The notes under the pieces are model-generated. The model did no database searches and was not told the DNA's origin. It saw nothing but the letters and a program-made list of their open reading frames with translations. From Microcella alkalica (lineage in GTDB: Bacteria; Actinomycetota; Actinomycetes; Actinomycetales; Microbacteriaceae), in the NCBI RefSeq assembly GCF_014595885.1, contig NZ_JABUKC010000002.1:186001-250000 (forward strand): a DNA stretch of 64,000 bases, in the 5' to 3' direction. Below are positions 1 through 7,947 of this stretch, piece after piece (position 1 is the first letter of the stretch; each line of letters starts with the position of its first letter). A program made the translations under genes and the position numbers.

Positions 1-816
1 GCGCGGTTCTCCTGGCGCAGCCAGTGGCGCCTGCGGCTCGAGTCGGCCGACGGCACGCACGACCGCGAGCGACAGCTGCTGAGCATCCTCTTCGCCGGCG
101 GCCTCGCCCCGGGGGAGGAGCACACGCTCGCGAGCCGCGACACCTCGCGCGGCGGCGCGATCGCCTCGCTGCTGACGCGGCTCGGCACCGACGTGCGGAA
201 CCGGGGATGGCGCTCGAGCATCCCCGCCCGGCACGGCGGCGGGCTCACGCTGCTCGTGATGGCGGCGACGGCTGGCGCGTTCGCGGCGGGCATCGCCGTG
301 GCTGACGAGGGGCGAGGCGGCGTCGTTCCCGCGATCGTCACCGCGCTCGCGATCGCCGCGGTCGTCGTGGTCGCCGTGTGCCTGTGGCGCGCCCCGCTCA
401 CGCCCACCGGAGCCGAGCTGCGCGACCACCTGCGCGGACTCGAGCTGTACATCCGCCTCGCCGAGGCCGACCGCATGCGGGTGCTGCAGTCGCCTCAGGG
501 GGCGCTGCGCGACCCGGTCGACGTGACTGACCGCGACGAGGCGCTGCGCCTCACCGAGCGGCTGCTGCCGTGGGCGGTGCTCTTCGGGCACGAGAAGGAG
601 TGGGCGCAGGAGCTCGGCCGCTTCTACGACGAGCAGCATCAGCCGAGCTGGTACTCGGGGCACTCGGCGTTCTCGGCGGCGGCGTTCTCGTCGGGCATCG
701 GCGCGGTCGCCTCGAGCGTGTCGTCGAGCTACTCCGGGTCGAGCTCGTCGGGCGGCTCGAGCGGAGGAGGCTCGGCCGGGGGTGGCGGAGGCGGCGGCGG
801 GGGCGGCGGAGTGTAG
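1..816 (+). CDS. DUF2207-type membrane protein, C-terminal part
   Basis: The frame is open from the first base, so the N-terminus lies outside the window; 271 residues are visible. Two hydrophobic segments (window residues about 82-101 and 109-131) are followed by a cytoplasmic-type stretch GAELRDHLRGLELYIRLAEA and a conserved LPWAVLFGHEKEW block, as in the C-terminal half of DUF2207 proteins. The protein ends in a long Ser/Gly tail with an uninterrupted Gly run before the final Val, which is also usual for this family. The function of DUF2207 proteins is not established; they are predicted integral membrane proteins. Family call from motif memory. Confidence 0.85.
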   Translation, partial: ARFSWRSQWRLRLESADGTHDRERQLLSILFAGGLAPGEEHTLASRDTSRGGAIASLLTRLGTDVRNRGWRSSIPARHGGGLTLLVMAATAGAFAAGIAVADEGRGGVVPAIVTALAIAAVVVVAVCLWRAPLTPTGAELRDHLRGLELYIRLAEADRMRVLQSPQGALRDPVDVTDRDEALRLTERLLPWAVLFGHEKEWAQELGRFYDEQHQPSWYSGHSAFSAAAFSSGIGAVASSVSSSYSGSSSSGGSSGGGSAGGGGGGGGGGGV

Positions 817-1048
817 ACTGAGCACGGCTCCGCACGCTCACCGCGTCGTTCTCGACCGGGTCAGGGCGCCGGGGCTCGGTCCCGTGCGAGACGGCGGGGC
901 CAGCGCTCACGGCACCTCGTGGGCGATGCAGTCACAGTGAGCGTCGGCACGGTGCGACGTCGCGTGGTCGGCACCGATCATGGCGGCGGATGCCCGGCTC
1001 GCGCTCGTCGTCACCGGCGGCACGCCGCCGGCTTCCTCGAGGAGGGGC

Positions 1049-3184
1049 ATGGCCCAGACCGGCCAGCGTCAGCGTTCCGCAGCGCGCAAGGGCGGGGGTT
1101 CGACGACCCGTCGTCGGCGCCCGCTCGATGAGCAGGGCATCATCCCGATCCTGGCGCGCGCCGTGCGCGAGGTGGAGAACGCCGCCGAGCGCGGCGGCAA
1201 GGTGAGCGCCGCGAACCGCACGAAGTTCCAGGTGGCGGCGCTGCTCGTGCGCGAGGAGCGCGCGCGCGTGAAGGAGGACCGCGAGGTGCCCGAGGGCGAG
1301 CGCGCCGAGGTGCTCAAGCGCCTCGACGGCCTCGCCGGCATCATGGCGAAGACCGCCGCGCGTGACACGACGCTCATCCAGCTGCTCGCCCCGGAGGCGA
1401 AGGTCTCCGACGCCGCGAAGCTGCTGCGTCGTGACATGCTGCTGGCCTCGGGCGCCGAGCTCGAGCCGGACGACCTCATCATCGTGACCGAGCCGGAGCC
1501 GGTGAAGCCGGAGGTCGCCAAGCAGGTGCTGCCGGCGTCGGTCAAGCGCGCGCAGCTGGCGAACCCCTTCCTCGCCCCCGACTTCTCGGCGCTCGTCGCG
1601 CAGCCGAAGCCGGCGTCGAGCCGGCTGGCGAACTGGGAGCTCATCGAGCCGCTGTTCCGGTCGTTCGAGTACGGCGCGGGCGGGCAGGCGGCGACGATGG
1701 ACCTGCCCGAGGCGGGCTCGCTCGTGACGCCCGGCGGCATGGAGCTCATGCGCCACCAGGCCCGCCTCATCGAGGCGGTGCGCGCCGGCCACCGAACGTT
1801 CCTGCTCGCCGACGAGCCGGGTCTGGGCAAGACGGCGCAGGCGCTCATGGCGGCGAACGTCGCGCAGGCCTTCCCGCTGCTGGTCGTCGTGCCGAACGTC
1901 GTGAAGACGAACTGGGCGCGCGAGGTGCAGCGCTGGATCCCGCAGCGCACCGCCACGGTCGTGCACGGCGACGGAGACGATCTCGACGCCTTCGCCGACG
2001 TCATCATCGTCAACTACGAGATCCTCGATCGGCACGTCGGCTGGCTGGGCCGGTTCGGCTTCAAGGGCATGGTCGTCGACGAGGCGCACTTCATCAAGAA
2101 CGCGACCTCGCAGCGCTCGCGACACGTGCAGTCGCTCGCGTCGACCATCCGCACGCTCTCACCGCGCGCGCTGCTCATGGCGCTCACGGGCACGCCGCTC
2201 ATCAACCAGATCGAGGATTTCCGGATGATCTGGAAGTTCCTGGGCTGGATCGACGACAAGAAGCCGCTCGGCGAGCTCATGGTGAAGCTGGAGGAGACGG
2301 GGCTGACTCCGGTCGATCCCGGCTTCTTCGCGGAGGCGCGTCGCTGCGTCATCGAGATGGGCATCGTGCGCCGCAAGAAGGTGGATGTCGCGGCCGACAT
2401 CCCCGCCCGTCGCATCGCCGACATCCCGGTCGAGCTCGACGACGAGTACGGTCGCTCGATCCGCGCCTCGGAGCGCGCGCTCATCGCCCGCCTCGTGGAG
2501 CGCTACCGCCGCGCGGCGGCCGCGCGCGAGGTGCCGCCGGTCGGCGTCGACGCCGAGCTGGTGCGGCTCGTGGCGCTCTCGGAGCTCGAGGAGTCGAAGG
2601 GCTCGACGAACGGCGACAACGTCTTCACGCTCGTGCGGCGCATCGGCACGGCGAAGGCGGTGCTCGCGGCCGACTACACGGCGCAGCTCGCCCGCAACGT
2701 GGGCAAGGTCGTGTTCTTCGCCAAGCACATCGACGTCATGGATGCCGCGGAGGCGCACTTCGCCGCCGCGGGTCTTCGCTCAGTGAGCGTGCGCGGCGAT
2801 CAGTCGTCGAAGGCGCGGCAGGAGGCGATCGACGCGTTCACGAACGACGAGGAGGTGTCGGTCATCGTCTGCTCGCTCTCGGCGGCGGGCGTGGGCCTGA
2901 ACCTGCAGGCGGCGTCGAACGTGGTGCTGGCGGAGCTGTCGTGGACGTCGGCGGAGCAGACGCAGGCGATCGACCGCGTGCACCGCATCGGTCAGGAGCT
3001 GCCGGTGACGGCGTGGCGCATCCTCGCTGCGCAGACGATCGACGCCCGCATCGCCGACCTCATCGACTCGAAGGCGGGCCTCGCGGCTCGCGCCCTCGAC
3101 GGTTCGGACGAGGCGGTCGCGCAGGAGGGCACCGTGCAGCTGCAGGCGCTCATCGCGATGCTGACGGAGGCGCTGAGCCGCTGA
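1049..3184 (+). CDS. SNF2-type DEAD/DEAH helicase
   Basis: 711 residues. The N-terminal ~200 residues are charged and not recognised. A superfamily 2 helicase core follows: Walker A EPGLGKT near residue 255, DEAH box (VVDEAHFIKN) near 340, SAT-like motif LTGTPL, and motif VI IDRVHRIGQ near 640, the RIGQ form being typical of SNF2/RapA-type ATPases. It probably translocates on DNA without unwinding it; the partner is unknown. Start chosen at ATG 1049 because AGGAGG lies at 1040-1045, although the spacing of 3 bases is short; an in-frame start at 980 would add 23 residues. It converges on the maltokinase gene with a long hairpin between them. Confidence 0.85.
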   Translation: MAQTGQRQRSAARKGGGSTTRRRRPLDEQGIIPILARAVREVENAAERGGKVSAANRTKFQVAALLVREERARVKEDREVPEGERAEVLKRLDGLAGIMAKTAARDTTLIQLLAPEAKVSDAAKLLRRDMLLASGAELEPDDLIIVTEPEPVKPEVAKQVLPASVKRAQLANPFLAPDFSALVAQPKPASSRLANWELIEPLFRSFEYGAGGQAATMDLPEAGSLVTPGGMELMRHQARLIEAVRAGHRTFLLADEPGLGKTAQALMAANVAQAFPLLVVVPNVVKTNWAREVQRWIPQRTATVVHGDGDDLDAFADVIIVNYEILDRHVGWLGRFGFKGMVVDEAHFIKNATSQRSRHVQSLASTIRTLSPRALLMALTGTPLINQIEDFRMIWKFLGWIDDKKPLGELMVKLEETGLTPVDPGFFAEARRCVIEMGIVRRKKVDVAADIPARRIADIPVELDDEYGRSIRASERALIARLVERYRRAAAAREVPPVGVDAELVRLVALSELEESKGSTNGDNVFTLVRRIGTAKAVLAADYTAQLARNVGKVVFFAKHIDVMDAAEAHFAAAGLRSVSVRGDQSSKARQEAIDAFTNDEEVSVIVCSLSAAGVGLNLQAASNVVLAELSWTSAEQTQAIDRVHRIGQELPVTAWRILAAQTIDARIADLIDSKAGLAARALDGSDEAVAQEGTVQLQALIAMLTEALSR

Positions 3185-3229
3185 GCGCGCCGCGGCGCCG
3201 GGCCGCGTGCTCGCGCGCCGCTGGCGACC

Positions 3230-3294
3230 CGCCGACGCGGGCACTTGTGTCGAATCGGGTCTCCCGAACGCCCGACTCGACACAAGTGCCCGCC
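3230..3294. terminator. long imperfect hairpin between convergent genes
   Basis: Arms 3230-3259 and 3271-3300 pair with few mismatches. The core is GCGGGCACTTGTGTCGA read on both strands, followed by TCGGG, with an 11-base loop. It lies in the 174-base gap between two convergent genes, so a bidirectional terminator is the simplest reading. The arms are longer than needed and not followed by a T run, so a REP-like or MITE-like palindrome is an alternative. Confidence 0.55.
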
Positions 3295-3358
3295 TCGGCG
3301 TCGACGTGTGCGCGCAGGGCGTGGCGGCGGACGAGCGGAGCGGGCCGCGCGGCAGCGC

Positions 3359-4684
3359 CTACTGGGGGCGAGCGCTCGCTCGCGCGTCGCTCACGAGGTG
3401 CTCGACCGCCGCGAGCGGGATCGGCAACCACGTGGGGCGATTGCGCGCCTCGTACATCGCCTCGTAGACGGCCTTATCGAGCTCGAACGCGTCGAGGAGG
3501 GCGCGGTGCGCGCGGAGATCCGTGCCGCTCTGGGCGATGTACCCGTCGAGGAAGGCGCGGCGGCAGCGGTGCGCCCACTCGGGGTCGACGGCGTCGCGAG
3601 CCGCGGCATTCGGCGCCGTGTTGCGACGCGCGCCGACGACGTAGTCGAACGAGCGCAGCATGCCCGCCACGTCGCGCAGCGGCGAGTCGACGCGGTTGCG
3701 CTCCTCCAGCGGGCGCAGCGGCTCGCCCTCGAAGTCGACCAGCACCCAGTCGCCCGTCGCGCGCCGCAGCGCCTGCCCGAGGTGGAAATCGCCGTGGATG
3801 CGCTGCAGCGGCGGCCACGGAGCATCCTGCGCCGCGTCGTAGACCGCCTCGATCGCGGGGCGCAGCGCCCGCAGCGCCGGCACGTCGGAGGTCGCCACCG
3901 CGAGCCGATGGTGCCACCCCGCCACAAAGCCGACGATGTCGCCCGGGGTCGCCTCGCGTGACGGCAGCGCCTCCGCCAGACCCCGGTGCACCTCCGCCGT
4001 CACGCGGCCCAGGCGCTCGGCCTCGCCGCTGAAATCCTCACCCGCGGCCGCCGAGGCGAGCGCGAGCTCCCAGCCGTCCGTCGCGTCCGTGACGAACTCC
4101 TGCGCGAACGCCAGGTGCCCCATCGCGGTGCGGCCGTCGTGGTGCGGGTCGTTCCAGTAGCCCGTGATCGAGCCGAGCATGCGCGGCACCTGCCGATACC
4201 CGCGCGAGGTGAGCGCCGACGGCAGCACCACGTCGGGGTTCTCGCCCGTGTGCACCAGCCGGAACACCTTCGCCACGAGCGGCGCCTCGCCGCCACGATC
4301 GAAGATGATCGACGTGTTCGACTGCTCGCCGCCATGCACGCGCGCCGAGCGGTCGCTGCGGTGGATGTGCATGCGCTGCAGCAGCGCCGACGTGTACGCC
4401 GGGTCGTGCGCCCCGTCGAACAGGTAGTCGTCGTCTGAGTCGCGGCCGATGAAGTGCGGGCCGGTGCCCTTCGGGATGGTGCGGCGAGCGACGATCGGCA
4501 CGTGGTACAGCGACGGCGGATTGTTCGCCAGGTCGCGCAGGATCAGCACGATCACCCGCGCATCCGGCTCATCGGTCGGCCACTCCTCGCGCGTGACCTC
4601 CACGAGGTTCGGCACGCGGCCCTTCCCCGCGTACCAGCGCTGACGGGTCATCCAGTCGGTCAGGCACTCCAGACTGCTGCTCAT
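3359..4684 (-). CDS. mak: maltokinase
   Basis: 441 residues, the usual length of actinobacterial maltokinase (Pep2/Mak). The enzyme phosphorylates maltose with ATP to maltose-1-phosphate, the donor for GlgE in the TreS-Mak-GlgE route to alpha-glucan. Visible: an N-terminal cap opening with LTDWMTRQRWYAGKG, then an aminoglycoside-kinase-like fold with catalytic loop HGDFHLGQ near residue 296 and metal-binding VLVDFEGEP near 315. In many actinobacteria the gene is fused to or beside treS; here neither treS nor glgE is in view. ATG start at 4684. Gene symbol from family knowledge. Confidence 0.9.
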   Translation of the reverse strand: MSSSLECLTDWMTRQRWYAGKGRVPNLVEVTREEWPTDEPDARVIVLILRDLANNPPSLYHVPIVARRTIPKGTGPHFIGRDSDDDYLFDGAHDPAYTSALLQRMHIHRSDRSARVHGGEQSNTSIIFDRGGEAPLVAKVFRLVHTGENPDVVLPSALTSRGYRQVPRMLGSITGYWNDPHHDGRTAMGHLAFAQEFVTDATDGWELALASAAAGEDFSGEAERLGRVTAEVHRGLAEALPSREATPGDIVGFVAGWHHRLAVATSDVPALRALRPAIEAVYDAAQDAPWPPLQRIHGDFHLGQALRRATGDWVLVDFEGEPLRPLEERNRVDSPLRDVAGMLRSFDYVVGARRNTAPNAAARDAVDPEWAHRCRRAFLDGYIAQSGTDLRAHRALLDAFELDKAVYEAMYEARNRPTWLPIPLAAVEHLVSDARASARPQ

Positions 4685-4781
4685 GTCGCCACCCTACGCG
4701 GGCGCCGCAGCGCGAGCGAGGGATCCTCCCGAACATCAGCGCGGCGCGTCGCCGACGCTGGGGCGACGAGCGGCGGATGCC

Positions 4782-5657
4782 CTACGCGCGCCGACCGCGC
4801 AGGAACCCGTTCATCGCGGCCGACAGCCCGCCGTCGACCGGCAGGCTGCGGCCCTCGACCGAGCGCAGGGGTGCGGCGTGCCGGACGCTCGACACGAGCC
4901 ACGCGCCGTCGGCGGCGAGCAGGTCGTCCGGCGTGAGCGACGCTACGCGGCCGTGCAGCCCCCACTCCGGTGCAGCGGCGAACAGGTCGACCTGCGTGGT
5001 GCCGGGCAGGATGCCGTGCTCGACGGGCGGCGTCAGCAGCTCGTCGCCCCGCCGCACCACGAGGGTCGAGGTGGGGCCCTCCAGCAGCAGCCCGTCGCTC
5101 GAGACGAGCACCGCGTCGTCGGCGCCGCGTCGCGCGGCCTCGCGCGCCGCCGCGCGGTTGATCGCGTACGACAGGCTTTTCGCTCCCGCGAGCAGCCAGG
5201 GCGACGTGCGCATGACGTCGCTGCGCAGACCCCGGTCGAGCAGAACCACGTCGATGCCCTCGGTGCGCTCGCGCCGGAAGTCGGGCGACACCGTGCCGTA
5301 GGCCCACCCGGTGGGCATCGGCTGGCCCTCGACGCCGCGCGTGAGCACGATCTTCACCCAGGCCTCGTCGTGGTCGGCGAGGTGCTCCGCGAGCGTGCGC
5401 ACAGCATCCGCCCAGATGCCCGCGTCGGGAACCGGGAGGTCGAGCATGCGCGCGGAGCGGGCGAAGCGCTCCAGGTGCGCGTCGAGCGCCTGCGGGTGAC
5501 CCGCACCGAGGCTGATCGTCTCGAACACGCCGTCACCGCGCGTCGCCGCGACGTCGGTCACCCGCAGCTGCGGCAGCTCGGGGTCGGCCTCGACGAAGCC
5601 CGTCGCGTGCCCTTCGACGTCGTGCTCGACGATGACCAGGTGCTGCGGGTCGCTCAT
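4782..5657 (-). CDS. class IV aminotransferase (aminodeoxychorismate lyase-like)
   Basis: 291 residues with the fold-type IV PLP enzyme pattern: RGDGVFET near residue 42, the probable PLP lysine in GAKSLSYAINR near 159, and the phosphate-binding loop EHGILPGTTQ. Members are 4-amino-4-deoxychorismate lyases, branched-chain or D-amino acid transaminases; the GDGVFET opening is typical of the lyase group. A second, more divergent class IV enzyme is at 56465-57334 beside pabB, so which one serves folate synthesis is not clear from sequence. The ATG at 5655-5657 overlaps the stop of the upstream membrane protein gene as ATGA, which implies translational coupling. Confidence 0.8.
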   Translation of the reverse strand: MSDPQHLVIVEHDVEGHATGFVEADPELPQLRVTDVAATRGDGVFETISLGAGHPQALDAHLERFARSARMLDLPVPDAGIWADAVRTLAEHLADHDEAWVKIVLTRGVEGQPMPTGWAYGTVSPDFRRERTEGIDVVLLDRGLRSDVMRTSPWLLAGAKSLSYAINRAAAREAARRGADDAVLVSSDGLLLEGPTSTLVVRRGDELLTPPVEHGILPGTTQVDLFAAAPEWGLHGRVASLTPDDLLAADGAWLVSSVRHAAPLRSVEGRSLPVDGGLSAAMNGFLRGRRA

Positions 5658-6388
5658 CGTCGCGCCACCCGGTGGTGCAGGCGCGTGACGGCGACGGCGA
5701 GGGCGGCGAGCGCGATGATGAGCACCGCGATGCCGACGACGTACTGCACGACGCCGGGCACGCCCGACGGGCCGAAGGGCTCCAGGAACGGGTACGGGTA
5801 CCAGCCGGTGATCGCGCCGCGCACCATCGTCACCCCCACCCAGATGAGCGGGAAGCTCACCGCGAGCCACATGGTGCGCCACTGCAGTCGCGCACGCGTC
5901 GGGTTCAGCAACCAGTCTAGGGCGATGTAGATCGGGATCCACACGTGCAGGTTCTCGTTCGGCCACGGCGGGGCGACGTAGCCGTCGTCGTTCGGGATGC
6001 CGCGCAGCAGCAGGTTGTAGACCACGCCCGTCACGACGGCGTAGGCGAAGACGCTCGCCCGGATCGCCGAGTACAGCGGCGGGTCGATCGGCGTGCGGAA
6101 GGCCAGCAGCCCGCCGACGATGAGCACGACGATGTTGATGAGCGCCGTCTGGATCGTGAAGTACGCGAAGTACTCAGTGGGCTGAAAGCGCCCGGCCGCG
6201 ACCTGGTCGGTGACCTGCCACACGATGCTCGCCAGCACGCTGAGCCCCGCGACGAGGCTGAGCGCCCCCGCGATGTGCCGCAGCCGCAGGATCACGACGC
6301 TCGGCGTCGGCTCGGCGGCGCCCGGAACGGGTTCGTGGTGAGGGTCGGCGGCGGGGGAGGACTTGGCAGACGTCGTCGTCACGCGCAC
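5654..6388 (-). CDS. Pr6Pr family membrane protein
   Basis: 244 residues with about six hydrophobic helices, among them GALSLVAGLSVLASIVWQV and YVVGIAVLIIALAALAVAV. The pattern FAYFTIQTALINIVVL, the loop VAPPWPNENLHVWIPIYIALDWL and SFPLIWVG with PYPFLEP match Pr6Pr / FAR-17a/AIG1-like membrane proteins of actinobacteria. Function in bacteria is unknown. GTG start at 6388, because no better start lies inside before the first helix. First gene of a two-gene unit with the aminotransferase. Confidence 0.8.
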   Translation of the reverse strand: MRVTTTSAKSSPAADPHHEPVPGAAEPTPSVVILRLRHIAGALSLVAGLSVLASIVWQVTDQVAAGRFQPTEYFAYFTIQTALINIVVLIVGGLLAFRTPIDPPLYSAIRASVFAYAVVTGVVYNLLLRGIPNDDGYVAPPWPNENLHVWIPIYIALDWLLNPTRARLQWRTMWLAVSFPLIWVGVTMVRGAITGWYPYPFLEPFGPSGVPGVVQYVVGIAVLIIALAALAVAVTRLHHRVARR

Positions 6389-6424
6389 ACGCTACCAAGC
6401 CGGGCGTCCGCCTAGGCTGGCCGC

Positions 6425-6925
6425 GTGCCGATGTTCGACGTGAGCGTGGTCTACCTCACGCGCGAGGTCGAGAGCGCAGACGGGCCGCGCACCGAGGTGC
6501 TGCTCGGCCGCAAGCGCACGGGCCTCGGCGTCGGCCGACTCGTCGCCCCCGGCGGCAAGCTCGAACCCGGTGAGACCCCGGCGGATGCGGCGGTGCGGGA
6601 GGTGCGCGAGGAGGTCGGCCTCGAGGTGCGGCCCCGCGACCTCGTGCCGATCGCCGAGATCGCGTACCCCTTTCTCGACCGGCCGCAGCTCTCGCAGTTC
6701 TCGTGGGCGTTCACCGCGAGCGTCTTCACGGGGGCCGTCGGGGCGAGCGCTGAGCTCGAGCCGGCGTGGTTCCCGCTCGCGAGCATCCCCTTCGATCGGA
6801 TGTGGGCCGATGCGCGCCGGTGGGTTCCGCGAGCGCTCGGGGGCGAGTACGTGGCCGCGACGCTCACCTTCGGCGAGGGCGATGCGCTGCTGCACGAGGA
6901 CTGGAGCGGCGCTCGCCGCAGCTGA
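6425..6925 (+). CDS. NUDIX hydrolase (MutT-like)
   Basis: 166 residues. The complete NUDIX box runs from GGKLEPGET to REVREEVGLE at about residues 43-67 and fits the G-x5-E-x7-RE-U-x-E-E-x-G-U signature. The N-terminal half resembles 8-oxo-dGTP diphosphatases of the MutT/MTH1 type, with PQLSQFSWAF close to the substrate-binding region. It would hydrolyse a nucleoside diphosphate linked to another group; the true substrate cannot be read from sequence. GTG start at 6425 with an alternative ATG two codons later. It is divergent from the Pr6Pr gene with only 36 bases between starts. Confidence 0.88.
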   Translation: MPMFDVSVVYLTREVESADGPRTEVLLGRKRTGLGVGRLVAPGGKLEPGETPADAAVREVREEVGLEVRPRDLVPIAEIAYPFLDRPQLSQFSWAFTASVFTGAVGASAELEPAWFPLASIPFDRMWADARRWVPRALGGEYVAATLTFGEGDALLHEDWSGARRS

Positions 6926-6989
6926 GCGGGTGCAGCAGCCGCCCGAATCCTGAGCGCGCACTCCAGGTGCGCTGGATAGCGTCGCCCGC

Positions 6990-7922
6990 ATGACGACTCA
7001 CGACTTCGGACCCCTCGTGCTCGGCGGCAACACCTTCGGCTGGACCAGCTCGAAGGAGGAGAGCTTCGCCGTGCTCGACGCCTTCGTCGCCGCGGGCGGC
7101 CGCGCGATCGACACCGCCGACGTGTACTCGTCGTGGGCGCCCGGCAACTCCGGCGGCGAGTCGGAGACCGTGCTCGGCGAGTGGCTGGCACGGCGGGGTC
7201 GGCGCGACGACGTGCAGATCCACACGAAGGTGTTCGCGCTCGAGACCCGGCCGGGGCTGTCGGCCGCGAACATCCGCGCCGCCGTCGACGACTCGCTCCG
7301 ACGCCTGCAGACCGACCACCTCGACCTCTACTACGCGCACCGCGACGACCCCGATGTCGCGCAGGAGGAGTACGTCGCCGCCTTCGGCGAGCTCGTCGCG
7401 GCGGGCAAGATCCGCGCGGTCGGCGCCTCGAACTTCACCGCCGAGCGCCTGCGCAGCGCCGTCGCGATCGCCGCCGACCTCGGCGTCACCGGCTTCACCG
7501 TCAGTCAGGACGGCTACAGCCTCGTGCGCCGCGACTACGAGTCGACCCTGCGCGACACGGTCGCCGAGCTGGGTCTCGTCCAGCTGCCGTATGGCGCGCT
7601 GCAGGGCGGGTTCCTCACCGGCAAGTACCGGCCGGGCGTCGCCGTCGAGTCGGCGCGCGCCGGCAACGCCTCGAAGCTGCTCGACGACCCCCGCAACCTC
7701 GCGCTGCTCGACGCCCTCGATCGGGTGGCGGATGCTCGGCGCGTGTCGGTCGCGGCCGTCGCGCTCGCCTGGCTGCGGCAGCAGCCCACGGTCCGCGCAC
7801 CGATCGCCTCGGCGCGCACGACCGAGCAGCTGCCGCAGCTCGTGGAGTCGTTCGACCTCGAGCTGAGCGCAGAGGAGCTCGCGCTGGTCGGCTCGCCGAC
7901 CGCGCCGCAGCACGCGGCCTGA
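6990..7922 (+). CDS. aldo/keto reductase
   Basis: 310 residues, a normal single-domain AKR TIM barrel. The catalytic tetrad is readable: Asp and Tyr in AIDTADVYSSW, Lys in IHTKV, His in LYYAHRDD. GAVGASNF-like AVGASNFT and the late GALQGGFLTGKY loop are typical of the YajO / Tas-like NADPH-dependent group. The substrate is unknown. ATG start at 6990. It converges on the oligopeptidase B gene with 25 bases between the stops. Confidence 0.92.
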   Translation: MTTHDFGPLVLGGNTFGWTSSKEESFAVLDAFVAAGGRAIDTADVYSSWAPGNSGGESETVLGEWLARRGRRDDVQIHTKVFALETRPGLSAANIRAAVDDSLRRLQTDHLDLYYAHRDDPDVAQEEYVAAFGELVAAGKIRAVGASNFTAERLRSAVAIAADLGVTGFTVSQDGYSLVRRDYESTLRDTVAELGLVQLPYGALQGGFLTGKYRPGVAVESARAGNASKLLDDPRNLALLDALDRVADARRVSVAAVALAWLRQQPTVRAPIASARTTEQLPQLVESFDLELSAEELALVGSPTAPQHAA

Positions 7923-7947
7923 GCCGCGATCGCGGGCCGGCCGCGCC

